DNA from: Rhodococcus sp. ARC_M6
GTDB lineage: Bacteria; Actinomycetota; Actinomycetes; Mycobacteriales; Mycobacteriaceae
Assembly: GCF_022810305.1 (NCBI RefSeq)
Contig: NZ_JALGQH010000001.1
Coordinates: forward strand, 62,001-126,000
DNA: 64,000 nt
Reading direction: 5' to 3'
Shown: one piece after another, positions 50,504 to 59,203 of the stretch
Layout of the letters: each line of letters begins with the position of its first letter
How positions within the stretch are numbered: position 1 is the first letter of the stretch
Program-made: the position numbers and the translations under genes
Notes under the pieces: model-generated
Seen by the model: the letters and a program-made list of their open reading frames with translations, nothing else
Databases searched by the model: none
Told to the model about the DNA's origin: nothing

Positions 50504-51383
50504 CGTGCCCACGGGGTGGAGTGATGAAGAAGCGCTTCTTCGCTATGCACCCGAGGCGTCGGAGGTCCTTCTTCGAATGATCTTCACCAATCCTGGGGTT
50601 CTGGGTGGTCTGGCGCGGAAAACGTGTGCAGATGCTCTGTCGTTGTCGGCGTTGCCGGTGCTGCCGCAGGTCGAGGAGATCTCGGATTCGATTGCACTCG
50701 ACTTTGCGGAGCAGTTCAGCATCGACGTATCGAGTGTCGACGTTGGTCTGCGCACCGCGCTGCTGAATGAGATGGGCAGCGGCGCCAAGGAATTCGTATT
50801 CGGGGTGTATGTCGCCGACTGGATTCCGCGCTTGTTGCACATCCTGGAGCTGTTATTCGGGCCGTCGAAAACGCAGTGGGAGACAGTGCCGGCGTGGGGT
50901 GAGTTCGAGCTTTCGGTGGAGAGCGCGCTGTTTGCTCGCAACGTGGCCCGGCTCAGGATTCTCGATCCTGTGACGACGGAACTGGTGCGGCTCCGTCAAG
51001 CGCGCCAACATAATTGCCGGTTGTGTAAGTCGCTGAGGATGAATACGGCGTTGGAGGCCGGCGCGGACGAAGCGCTCTTCGGCAAGGTGGACAACTACGA
51101 GAGCAGTGACATGTCGCCTCGCCACAAGGCGGCACTCGCGTTGGCCGACGAGATGGTGTGGCAACCCGGATTCATTCCCGTCGACGTGATTGATGCAGTG
51201 CGTGAGCATTTTTCGCCGGCTGAGGCCGTCGAACTTGTGTTGGACATGACCAGGAACGCAATATCGAAGGTGGCTGTCGCATTCGGTTCGGATGCACCCC
51301 ACGTTGACGAAGGCGTGGAAATCTATGACGTGGACGTGGAAGGCAACGTTACGTTCGGGTTGGACTTTCGCGAGCGGATTTGA
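50490..51383 (+). CDS. AhpD/carboxymuconolactone-decarboxylase-fold protein
   Basis: 297 residues from the ATG at 50490 (GGGAG upstream), overlapping the TetR gene by 14 bp. The HNCRLCKSLR motif carries the CxxC of AhpD-like peroxidase-related proteins; the flanking helical domain is duplicated in outline (ELVRLRQARQHN; HKAALALADEMVW). Its 3' end overlaps the convergent gene at 51323 by 61 bp. Function probably redox-related, unproven. Confidence 0.85.
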   Translation: MAAYDVPTGWSDEEALLRYAPEASEVLLRMIFTNPGVLGGLARKTCADALSLSALPVLPQVEEISDSIALDFAEQFSIDVSSVDVGLRTALLNEMGSGAKEFVFGVYVADWIPRLLHILELLFGPSKTQWETVPAWGEFELSVESALFARNVARLRILDPVTTELVRLRQARQHNCRLCKSLRMNTALEAGADEALFGKVDNYESSDMSPRHKAALALADEMVWQPGFIPVDVIDAVREHFSPAEAVELVLDMTRNAISKVAVAFGSDAPHVDEGVEIYDVDVEGNVTFGLDFRERI

Positions 51384-52408
51384 CGCCCCGTGATGACCAC
51401 AACTGCGGCGAGTAGAGCAATGAGAGCGGCGGTGAACCATCTGGTGCGGCCATCGGGGGTCGTCGCTGTAACCTCTACGTTCGCTGCGGTCCCCTGATCG
51501 GGAAACGTGATTGCTGCGTTGGCTTTGCGCTCGATCAGCCCACTCTTCATCGCGATCTCGGCGTTCCAGGGACCGGCCGGCACCTGGTCGTCGAGAGCGA
51601 TAGTGACGGAAGAGCTTCCGCCCGGAGCGAGTGTGGTTCCCAGAGTAATCGGGAAGGGTCCGGCGCTGAGGCCACCGGGACCACCGGTCAATGTCAGCGT
51701 CCCACTCAGGTCCACGGCTCGGCCCCCACGGTTGTGCACTGTGGCGGCCAGCTCGGGTCCGCCATCGGAAGTGCGTCCCGGAGTGAGAGATTCGACCTCG
51801 AAGTCGGTCCGCGGCGGATTTCCGGTACCGATCGACAAGTAGATGCGGATGCCCACCCGGCTGACCTGTGTGACACCGCCGGTCGCGGATGGATCCGAGC
51901 GTACCTCCGCCCAGATCACGCCGTACTGCTCACCGGGGGCCGCATCGGAGGGAACGGAGATCGTCACGGTTGTTGTGACCTGTTCGCCGGCACCGATATC
52001 GGGGGCGGAAGGGTCGAGCGTCGTGGACACGGACAATTCGTTCGGGGTACGTCCGTCGGCGAGGACAAACGTGCCGTCGTGGATATCGGCTGCTGCCGCG
52101 TACAAGCTGACAAGGGCCGGTGAACTTGTCGTGTTGGAGACTTCCACGTGGCGTTGAATCGTCGTGCCTGGGGTGACGTGGTCGACGATGTAGATCGCGG
52201 CGCGTGGATCCTCACGTCCGGCTGTCGACGCGTCGAGCAACCGAACGCCGATTCCGCCGTCGGGGAGGGGGATTGGGGGTTGGGCGGCAACGTTGGTGAA
52301 CCAACCAAGCGCGGCGACGAGAGTCAGTGCTCCGAGGACGGTGAGCAGACACCGGAGTTCACGTCCGTGATTACGCAACGGAATGGGTAATGGTCGCACT
52401 GTAGGCAC
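51323..52408 (-). CDS. Membrane-anchored secreted protein, DUF916/WxL-partner-like
   Basis: 361 residues. Signal segment LLTVLGALTLVAALGWFT, then a domain like DUF916 (peptidoglycan-binding partner of WxL proteins): YIVDHVTPGTTIQRHVEVSNTTSSPALVSLYAAAADI...EQYGVIWAEVRS. A second beta domain follows (ELAATVHNRGGRAVDLSGTL), then a C-terminal membrane helix (WFTAALIALLAAVVVITG) and a basic tail. It overlaps the upstream small gene by 38 bp. Paralogue of 52925-53905. Family assignment is by pattern only. Confidence 0.75.
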   Translation of the reverse strand: MPTVRPLPIPLRNHGRELRCLLTVLGALTLVAALGWFTNVAAQPPIPLPDGGIGVRLLDASTAGREDPRAAIYIVDHVTPGTTIQRHVEVSNTTSSPALVSLYAAAADIHDGTFVLADGRTPNELSVSTTLDPSAPDIGAGEQVTTTVTISVPSDAAPGEQYGVIWAEVRSDPSATGGVTQVSRVGIRIYLSIGTGNPPRTDFEVESLTPGRTSDGGPELAATVHNRGGRAVDLSGTLTLTGGPGGLSAGPFPITLGTTLAPGGSSSVTIALDDQVPAGPWNAEIAMKSGLIERKANAAITFPDQGTAANVEVTATTPDGRTRWFTAALIALLAAVVVITGRQIRSRKSNPNVTLPSTSTS

Positions 52409-52892
52409 CCGCGACCGCGTCGACGGGCACAGTTACCGATATGGTCGGGGTCCAGGTGGCCGAGTTGTTGCCCGTGACGGACGTAGCGGTGACCGCTGCG
52501 GTAAGGCTGCTGAGATCACCGGGATCATTGGATACGACTGTCGAGGTGCCTGTTCGGGATATGGCTCCGGCGCTGTAGCTGACTGCGCTTGCTGGGATCG
52601 GAGGACCTGATGCGGTGGTGAAGTCGGTCGAGACGACGCTGGCGACCCAGCCCGAAGTCGCGGCGCTGCCGCGAGCATCGTTGACGTGGACCTCGCCGAG
52701 GGGGCCGGATACGACACCGTTCGAGGAGTGCGTACCGAGATGTGTGACTGCGGTCGGCGCGGAGATGGTCAATGATCCACCGGTGACGACGAACGTAACG
52801 GGGGTTTCGTCGGCCATTGCCGGGCCGGTTGACAGTGCGGTGAGAACGAGTGCGCCGATAATTGAGACGGCGCGAAAGTTACGTCTGAGCAT
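52371..52892 (-). CDS. Small secreted WxL-like protein
   Basis: About 173 residues from the ATG at 52892 with GGGA upstream (ATG 52898 also possible). The signal peptide ends near AMADE. The mature part matches the outline of WxL domains: TFVVTGGSLTISAP, then VHVNDARGSAATSGWVASVVSTDF (Asp-x-Arg-Gly followed by G-W), ending AYSATITHSV. Paralogue of 54016-54534. In Firmicutes WxL proteins bind peptidoglycan with DUF916 partners; the alternating gene order here fits. Confidence 0.75.
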   Translation of the reverse strand: MLRRNFRAVSIIGALVLTALSTGPAMADETPVTFVVTGGSLTISAPTAVTHLGTHSSNGVVSGPLGEVHVNDARGSAATSGWVASVVSTDFTTASGPPIPASAVSYSAGAISRTGTSTVVSNDPGDLSSLTAAVTATSVTGNNSATWTPTISVTVPVDAVAGAYSATITHSVA

Positions 52893-52924
52893 CCACATTC
52901 CCAACTTCGTGGTTTTCGACTGAG

Positions 52925-53905
52925 CTATGACTGTTGCTTGGTGCGGCGACGCAGCCACCACAGCACTGCCGCAGCGATGACTAGGAGCGCGGCGGTGCCG
53001 AGAGCGATCTTCAGGACGTTGGACTTGTGAGGTTCGACGGTCTCTCCCATGCCTGCATCCGGGAACGTGATGGGGGCTTCCGTACTGCGTTCGAGGAGAC
53101 CACTTTTCAGACGCAGCTGAGCCGTCCAGGGACCGTTGGGCAGTTCGCGGGCCATCGTGGTGACAATGGTTCCGGTACCTCCCGGTGCAATTGTTGCGCC
53201 TTGCTGCGGAGTGAATGGTCCGGCAGACAATCCGCCGGGTCCTTTGGTGAGTGTGAGTTCGCCGGTGATGTCGACGGCCCGTCCACCGATGTTGGTGACG
53301 AGGGCGGAGACCTGGGGTTTGCCGTGATCATCACGTGACGTAGTGAGGGACGTGATGGCGAAGTCTGCGGGTGTTCCGTTGCCGGCTCCCACGGAGAGAT
53401 AGATGCGGATGCCGGCTCTGCTGGCCTGCACGATGTTCGATCCTTGCGCTGCCGCACTGCGGATTTCGGCCCACACGGCTCCGTACTGCTCGCCTTCGGC
53501 GGCGTCCTTGGGAACGTCGATGGTCACGACAGCCTCGGCTGCGCCGCGGGGAGGCAGGTCGATAGTCGACTGATCAACCGAGGTCCATGTTGTCAGCTCG
53601 TTCATCGATGGGTCGTTGTCACCGACGAAGATGCCGTTGTCGATGTGAGCGGCGCCAGTGTAGATGCGCACCGATTGGGGGGAGTCCGAATTGTTACGGA
53701 TCTGGATGCGACGGTTAATGACTGTGCCTGGTGGAAGGTGGTCCACGATGTAGGCGCGTGCGCGGGGATCTTGTTGTGTGGCAGTGGGAATATCGAGTAG
53801 TTGCACTTCGATTCCCGGCTGGCCAGGGAGGGTTTGCGCTGTCCCGTCCGTCGAGGACAGCATTGTCAGGACGAGCACACACAGGGCGGTGAGGACAGTA
53901 CGCAC
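52925..53905 (-). CDS. Membrane-anchored secreted protein, DUF916/WxL-partner-like
   Basis: About 326 residues from a GTG at 53905 with GGGAG upstream; GTG 53938 and TTG 53956 are possible longer starts. Signal TVLTALCVLVLTML; DUF916-like domain (YIVDHLPPGTVINRRIQIRNNSDSPQSVRIYTGAA...EQYGAVWAEIRS); second beta domain (VSALVTNIGGRAVDITGELTL); C-terminal helix (IALGTAALLVIAAAVLWWLRRRTKQQS). Clear paralogue of 51323-52408, same order relative to its small WxL-like partner. Confidence 0.78.
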   Translation of the reverse strand: MRTVLTALCVLVLTMLSSTDGTAQTLPGQPGIEVQLLDIPTATQQDPRARAYIVDHLPPGTVINRRIQIRNNSDSPQSVRIYTGAAHIDNGIFVGDNDPSMNELTTWTSVDQSTIDLPPRGAAEAVVTIDVPKDAAEGEQYGAVWAEIRSAAAQGSNIVQASRAGIRIYLSVGAGNGTPADFAITSLTTSRDDHGKPQVSALVTNIGGRAVDITGELTLTKGPGGLSAGPFTPQQGATIAPGGTGTIVTTMARELPNGPWTAQLRLKSGLLERSTEAPITFPDAGMGETVEPHKSNVLKIALGTAALLVIAAAVLWWLRRRTKQQS

Positions 53906-53972
53906 GATCCGGGGACTCCCAGGGTTATCGGAGTTCACCCGTTGAGGTGAACACAATCATCAATCGAGAGGA

Positions 53973-54001
53973 CTGCGGGGGCGAGATGGACGCCCCCGCA
54001 G
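53973..54001 (-). terminator. Hairpin terminator
   Basis: CTGCGGGGGCG (53973-53983) pairs with CGCCCCCGCAG (53991-54001), just after the stop of the small WxL-like gene at 54016. A second inverted repeat (GTTCACC/GGTGAAC, 53934-53953) is nearby. Confidence 0.75.
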
Positions 54002-54015
54002 CTGTTCTCGGTGGG

Positions 54016-54534
54016 TCAGAGAACGGAGTGTGTCAGTGTTGCGACGTACGTGTCAGCCAACGCGCTTGCCGGGACCGGAATGGTCAGGGCCGCATCCCAG
54101 GTTGCGGTGTTGTTGCCGGAAACTCCGGTCGCGGTCTGAACAGTGCGGACCTCAACAGGATTGGTTGCGGTGGAAGATGCCACAGTCGCCGTTCCGACTA
54201 CGACGGCCGTGGTGGGGGTGTACTCGGCGGCGGACGCCGGGATAACGGCCGCCGTTGCGCCGCCGACAAAGTCGGTCAGGGCGATGGAGGCTGCCCAGTC
54301 AACTTTGGCGGAGCGGTTGTCGGTCACCTCGACGCCGAGAATACCTGCTTCGGCATCGAATCCCGGGGTGACCTCGAGAGCGTCGGCATTGGCGGGCGCG
54401 GTGATGGCGATACCGCCGGTGGCAGCCACCTCGACTGTCGTGATCGTGTCGGCAGCCGAGGCAGGCATTGCCAAACCTGCGGCGACTGCCACGGAGAAGC
54501 CCACAACGAGTGTGGTGCGAGTTATTGAACGCAT
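54016..54534 (-). CDS. Small secreted WxL-like protein
   Basis: 172 residues from the ATG at 54534. Signal TLVVGFSVAVAAGLAMPASAAD. The mature part has TTVEVAATGGIAITAP, LGVEVTDNRSAKVDWAASIALTDF and the ending TYVATLTHSVL, matching its paralogue at 52371 segment by segment. The Trp with preceding Asp-Asn-Arg resembles the first WxL motif. Probably cell-wall-associated (inference). Confidence 0.77.
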   Translation of the reverse strand: MRSITRTTLVVGFSVAVAAGLAMPASAADTITTVEVAATGGIAITAPANADALEVTPGFDAEAGILGVEVTDNRSAKVDWAASIALTDFVGGATAAVIPASAAEYTPTTAVVVGTATVASSTATNPVEVRTVQTATGVSGNNTATWDAALTIPVPASALADTYVATLTHSVL

Positions 54535-55001
54535 GAAAGAACCCCAATGGTGAGATGTAGCAGATGGACGCTGGAACCAGCATGAAAGATGCCTACGATC
54601 GTGCGAATTCCTTGATTCTGAATTCGATTGATACGTAAGATTTTTCGGTGAATCAGACCAAGTATTTGATCTGGGGGTGATTGTGTGCGACGCCATGTTG
54701 AATGTCAACGAAGCGCTGCAGCGGGTGTGTGGCTGTCCATCACATCGATATCGGGGTCAATTTCGGTTCTCCTGAATGTGAAACGCGCACACGAAGAGAG
54801 CGCGTGACACTGGCGGTGTCATGGCGCGGTTTCTGACGTTCGAAAGCCGTCTGTCGTCACTTTGTAAGCTGGAGTGCAGCTTTGGGTTCCTCGCGACGGT
54901 AGCTCGAGGAATTACCCAGGACTAGACGATGCGACAGGAGGGGGACGAAGACCCTATGAAGTAGGGACCGCGACCCCCGCAAATCAGGGACGAAGAGGTG
55001 G
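54535..55001. other. Gene-free stretch
   Basis: 467 bases between a gene start and a convergent-facing TetR stop. No gene, repeat or clear operator is visible. It must hold the promoter of the WxL-like gene. Confidence 0.5.
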
Positions 55002-55559
55002 TCACATTCGTCCGATACCGGCGCACAACAGTTCGATCAGGCGCCGGTAGACGCGGTCGGGGTCGGCGCCGGCCGGATGTCCTTCTTGCGCTTCCAATAC
55101 ACAGAAGCCGTGCAGGGCGCTACGCAAGGACCATGCTGCTTGCTCGGAGTCGTCTTCGCTCAGTCCGTAGCCGGCGATGACGCGGTTGATGACGTCGACT
55201 ACCTCGCCCACCGCAGCGACAAGATCTGCATGCGGGGCGGTGGGGTAGCGGTCGGTGATGGCATACAGACCGGGGTGTGTTCGGACGAAACTGCGCCAGG
55301 CGTCGGCTAGCGCAAAAACAGCGTCGTCCTTGGCCAGTCCGACGGCGGCGGTGCGGAGGTGCTCGGCGAGCAAGTGACGCGCGAGCAGGCTGAGTTGATG
55401 TTGGACGTCGTCGACTCCGTCTACATGCTTGTACAGAGCTGACTGACGAACATCGAGGGTTTCGGCGAGTTGGCTGAGAACCAGAGCGTCGGGTCCGCGA
55501 CTGTCCACGAGCTCGGCGGCGGCCGTGATGATGCGTTCGCGGGTGACCGGGATTCTCAT
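55002..55559 (-). CDS. TetR-family regulator
   Basis: 185 residues from the ATG at 55559; the 526-codon open frame running to 56582 is a shadow of the divergent transporter. HTH at about 6-52 (ERIITAAAELVDSRGPDALVLSQLAETLDVRQSALYKHVDGVDDV). C-terminal helices include WRSFVRTHPGLYAIT, like the WHG-type ligand domain. It is divergent from the transporter/amidohydrolase operon with a palindrome between them. Confidence 0.88.
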   Translation of the reverse strand: MRIPVTRERIITAAAELVDSRGPDALVLSQLAETLDVRQSALYKHVDGVDDVQHQLSLLARHLLAEHLRTAAVGLAKDDAVFALADAWRSFVRTHPGLYAITDRYPTAPHADLVAAVGEVVDVINRVIAGYGLSEDDSEQAAWSLRSALHGFCVLEAQEGHPAGADPDRVYRRLIELLCAGIGRM

Positions 55560-55593
55560 GTCAACATCTTCCCTTGTGAGGACAACGCCATCT

Positions 55594-55610
55594 GGTGATA
55601 ACCTATCACC
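55594..55610. promoter_or_regulatory. TetR operator abutting the transporter start codon
   Basis: GGTGATA-ACC-TATCACC, 7-bp perfect arms, ending one base before the ATG at 55611. TAACCT at 55599-55604 fits a -10 for a leaderless message. Confidence 0.65.
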
Positions 55611-56579
55611 ATGAGTGATGATGTATCTTCGGGGGCCGTTTCCGCTGGAACTGGCGATTCTCAACGGCGTCGGGATCTGCAGGTGGTTGTCACCGGCGCG
55701 TGCATCCTGGGGATGACATCGATCCTCTACGACTTGTCCGGCACGTCGCCCGTGACCGGCGCCTTCTTTCGGTGTCTCTACGCCTTGATTCCGCTCGTGA
55801 TCGTGGTCCTCGTCCAACGACGTCGCCCGTCGGCACATCCGTCCCGCGGACGTTGGGTTGCCAAGGCCGTCGTCGCCGGAGTGTTCTTGGGTATCGACTT
55901 GGTGCTCTGGCACGAGGCAATTCACTCGATCGGCGCAGGTTTGTCGACGGTTCTGCTGAACCTGCAGGTGCTGTTCGTGGCTATCCTCGGGTATGTGGTT
56001 TTGCGTCAGCGCATCACTCGGGAACTGCTGACGAGCATGCCTCTGCTCTTTGTCGGCGTGGCACTTGTCGCGGGAATGAGTACCTCGCTGACGGGAGCGA
56101 ACCCGGCTGTCGGTGCTTCCTTCGCGATCATTGCAGCGGGAGCCTATGCCGTGTACATCTTCATGATGGGCTTGGCGACGCGTGCTGCCGGTCGGACCGG
56201 GCTGCCGATGCTGGTCTCCACAGCCGCAACTGGTGTGACGGCCGGATTGTTCGGTGTGGTCACCGGAACTCTTGATCTTGCACCACCTTTGGCGGCGCAA
56301 GGTTGGCTCATTTTGTTGGCCTTGGTATCGCAGGTAGTGGGCTGGCTGTTGGTGGCCAGTGCCAGCCAGCGGTTGCCGGCAGGAAATATCGCTGCCAGCC
56401 TGGTGTTGCAATCGGCGTCGGCATTGCTGTTCGGTGCCGTCCTTCTTTCTCAAATCCCCAGCATCGTGCAGATTGTGGGTGCGGTGTTGATTCTTGCCGG
56501 AGTGGTTGTCGCGACGCGGCAGCCTGCAGTGAAATCGCCGACGCCTACTGTCGGAAAACGAACGGAGATAAAGGCATGA
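55611..56579 (+). CDS. EamA/DMT-family transporter
   Basis: 322 residues with about ten membrane helices in two EamA halves (LQVVVTGACILGMTSILYDL...; AAGAYAVYIFMMGLATRAAG...). GAGLSTVLLNLQVLFVAILGYVVL is the typical fourth/fifth helix of the first half. No ribosome site precedes the ATG, so translation is probably leaderless. It overlaps the amidohydrolase by 4 bp (ATGA). Likely exports or imports a small metabolite linked to that hydrolase. Confidence 0.9.
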   Translation: MSDDVSSGAVSAGTGDSQRRRDLQVVVTGACILGMTSILYDLSGTSPVTGAFFRCLYALIPLVIVVLVQRRRPSAHPSRGRWVAKAVVAGVFLGIDLVLWHEAIHSIGAGLSTVLLNLQVLFVAILGYVVLRQRITRELLTSMPLLFVGVALVAGMSTSLTGANPAVGASFAIIAAGAYAVYIFMMGLATRAAGRTGLPMLVSTAATGVTAGLFGVVTGTLDLAPPLAAQGWLILLALVSQVVGWLLVASASQRLPAGNIAASLVLQSASALLFGAVLLSQIPSIVQIVGAVLILAGVVVATRQPAVKSPTPTVGKRTEIKA

Positions 56580-58171
56580 CACTGGTGGCCGATCGTATCT
56601 ACATCAACGGTGACATCAAGACCATGGACGACGCAGTCGCGGGTGCGCCGACGGCTATGGCTACCAAGGACGGCAGGTTCGTTGCCGTCGGCTCCGACGC
56701 CGAGATCACAGCTTTGGCCGGACCTGACGCAGTTGTGGTGGATTTGGCTGGGGCAGTTGTTGTTCCCGGATTCATCGAAACGCATCTGCATCCGATCATG
56801 TGGGGGATGAATCTCGGTAACGTCGAGGCGACGACGGGTGCGTGCCCCTCGATCGAGGTGCTCATCGACGCGTTGAGTGCGCGCGCAGCGATCACCCCGG
56901 CCGGCGAGGTCATCCAGGCGTGGGGATTCGACGACAGCCTGGTGGCCGAAGACCGGGGGCTGACAACAGCTGACCTGGACCGGGCGTCGCCGCAGCATCC
57001 GATCCTGGTGCGACACTTGTCAGCCCACGGAATTTACGTCAATTCCCTTGCCTTGGAGATGGCCGGTATCGATGCGGCGACGGTCGATCCGGAGGGCGGT
57101 GTCATCGTCCGCGACGCAGACGGAGTTCCGACCGGCGAACTGCGCGAAATTCCGGCAATGTCCCTGGTACACAGCCTTACCCCGGATATGGACAGTGATG
57201 CGTCCAAGGTCGCGGTACTGCGTGCCCAGGAAGTTATGGCGTCGGTGGGTGTGACGAGCTTCCACGACATGTACGTCACGGCCGAAATGTACGACACCTA
57301 CCGCGAACTCGAAGAGACTGGCGAACTGCGTCTGCGCGCGCGGCTGTATCTCGGTCATGGCGTGCACGATCAGTTGGGTGGGGCACCGGAGCCGACTGCT
57401 CTGGTGAGTGTGGGTGGTGTGAAGCTGATTTCGGATGGATCCATCCAGTTGCACACCGCGGCATTGACCGAGCCGTACCACGATCTGGGTGGTTGCCATT
57501 GCGGAGGAATGGCTATTCCGTCGGGCTCACTCAATGCGCTGGTCGACGAGCATCATGCTGCCGGACGGCAGGTCGCTATTCATACGAACGGCGATCAGGC
57601 CATCGACTTTGCGCTGGACGCAATCGCTTTGGCGAAGACGGCTCACCCGGAAATCGATGTGGCGCATCGCCTCGAACACGTGCAAACACTGCGTGACGAT
57701 CAGATTTCTCGGATGGTCGAATTGGGCGTCGTGGCATCGATTTTTGTCAATCACGTCTACTACTGGGGCGATCGCCATCGTGATCGTTTCCTGGGTCCGG
57801 GGCGCGGCGAGCGGATCAGTCCCGTGGCATCTGTTGTTGCTGCCGGTCTTCCCTTTGGCCTGCATTGCGATTGCCCGGTTACTCCGGTCAATCCACTCTT
57901 CACCATGAATACTGCCGTGCATCGTGTGACCCGTGAGGGCCACGTTCTGGGCGCCGATCAGCGGGTGAGCGCGTACGTTGCGTTGTCCGGCTACACAAGT
58001 TCCGCCGCGCGTATTACGGGTGAGGCAACCGACAAAGGTCGGATAGTCGTAGGACTTTTGGCGGATTTTGTTGTGCTCGAAGGAGATCCGTTGGACGGTA
58101 ATGAAGGTGACCTTTCGACACTGAAGGTCCTTCGTACTGTTGTCGGCGGCGACACGATCTTCGAGGCGTAG
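56576..58171 (+). CDS. Metal-dependent amidohydrolase (YtcJ/amidohydrolase-3 family)
   Basis: 531 residues from the ATG at 56576 with AGGAGATAAAGG-like purine stretch upstream. Composite beta domain and TIM barrel: PGFIETHLHP (metal HxH, about 62-71), HTNGDQAIDFAL, HRLEHVQTL and a C-terminal GLLADFVVLEGDPL. The usual length of this family is 500-550. The substrate is unknown; co-transcription with a DMT transporter and TetR control suggest uptake and hydrolysis of one compound. Confidence 0.92.
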   Translation: MTLVADRIYINGDIKTMDDAVAGAPTAMATKDGRFVAVGSDAEITALAGPDAVVVDLAGAVVVPGFIETHLHPIMWGMNLGNVEATTGACPSIEVLIDALSARAAITPAGEVIQAWGFDDSLVAEDRGLTTADLDRASPQHPILVRHLSAHGIYVNSLALEMAGIDAATVDPEGGVIVRDADGVPTGELREIPAMSLVHSLTPDMDSDASKVAVLRAQEVMASVGVTSFHDMYVTAEMYDTYRELEETGELRLRARLYLGHGVHDQLGGAPEPTALVSVGGVKLISDGSIQLHTAALTEPYHDLGGCHCGGMAIPSGSLNALVDEHHAAGRQVAIHTNGDQAIDFALDAIALAKTAHPEIDVAHRLEHVQTLRDDQISRMVELGVVASIFVNHVYYWGDRHRDRFLGPGRGERISPVASVVAAGLPFGLHCDCPVTPVNPLFTMNTAVHRVTREGHVLGADQRVSAYVALSGYTSSAARITGEATDKGRIVVGLLADFVVLEGDPLDGNEGDLSTLKVLRTVVGGDTIFEA

Positions 58172-58181
58172 TTCCTCGCCG

Positions 58182-58219
58182 TTCTCCTCGGGCGTGAGAA
58201 TTGCCGCGCCCGAGGAGAA
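58182..58219 (+). terminator. Hairpin terminator
   Basis: TTCTCCTCGGGCG (58182-58194) pairs with CGCCCGAGGAGAA (58207-58219), 11 bp after the amidohydrolase stop. Confidence 0.85.
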
Positions 58220-59203
58220 GGTCTCGGCGGCGATGGCCGTATTTTGGCCCGAGATGGACAATCGTGGCAAATGGCCGAGTGTTGACACTTCGGACAAATC
58301 TGTTGGTGGAGTGCAGATTCCGTAAGGAGGATTCCTGCAATCGTCCTTTGTGCATTGTCATTGCGCGTCGCCGGTGGTGGGCGATCCCAGCCTGGACGTC
58401 GACACTTCTCCGTCGATAAGCTCGAATTTTCCGTACGTGGCGATGTATTTCGACGGTGAGACCGGTTGATTCGATCTGGCCATTGAATCTGATGCTCAAT
58501 GGAATTGGCTATTGGTCGAATGACGTTCGCTAAATTGCGTTTATCTTCAGGATAATTGGAGTCAGGGTAATTCTTCGATCGTGAATCATGGCCGCATGCA
58601 ATTGAGTTCCGAGTGTTGCCGGTAGTCGTCTGCCGGAGGCCTTGGGCCGCTGCTGCTACGCGGCAGCGTGCTGTGACAGCGAAGACGCGTAGGTAGTGCC
58701 GGTCGGCAGAGGTGCCCTGGTAGGCGTCAGTTCGACGGTCTGGGTGTTTGCTGAAATGTCGCCACGCTCGGGATTCAAGTACGAACCATGACAGTGAAAC
58801 AAACCAAAAGTTTGTTGACTGTTCGATTGCGTCAAGCGGAACGGTAACTCGGTCCGTTACCGATCTTTCTTTCTTCGGGTGAATTAGTTATGACGCATAG
58901 CTAACTATTTCTTACCTTCCTGGTTACCGGACTGAAACTCCCCGCATCGGTCATTTGCAGGGCAACTGAACATCTGCCCAGAAAAACTGACACATAAGTT
59001 GATACGTGTGGTAGAAATTGATCCGATGCAAATTGCTGGCTATGTATGAGCGAGGGCATACAGGGATAGTGGTTCGGCGCGAAAGCTTTCCGCAACATGT
59101 TTGGCACTAACGACAGGCGCCTGTTCTCTACCCCCGCTCCGGGGCGTACGTGAACTGGATCTGGCGTCTTTCAATCCACACGCCCGGTAACGGGATAGAC
59201 GAA
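58220..59203. other. Gene-free stretch upstream of SipW cluster 2
   Basis: About 980 bases without a supported gene. TAAGGAGG at about 58323 is followed by no good start. No copy of the AACTTGACAG element was found, unlike upstream of cluster 1. A perfect 12-bp palindrome ACAGGCGCCTGT lies at 59114-59125, about 80 bp before protein A2. Confidence 0.6.

Noticed and set aside
55560-56582. N-terminal extension of the TetR gene
   Set aside because: The extension is antisense to the EamA transporter; the ATG at 55559 gives a normal TetR length.
58201-58419. 72-codon open frame after the amidohydrolase
   Set aside because: It starts inside the terminator hairpin and is Arg-rich without any family resemblance.
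59114-59125. LexA/SOS box
   Set aside because: ACAGGCGCCTGT is a dyad but lacks the GAAC-n4-GTTC pattern of actinobacterial LexA sites.
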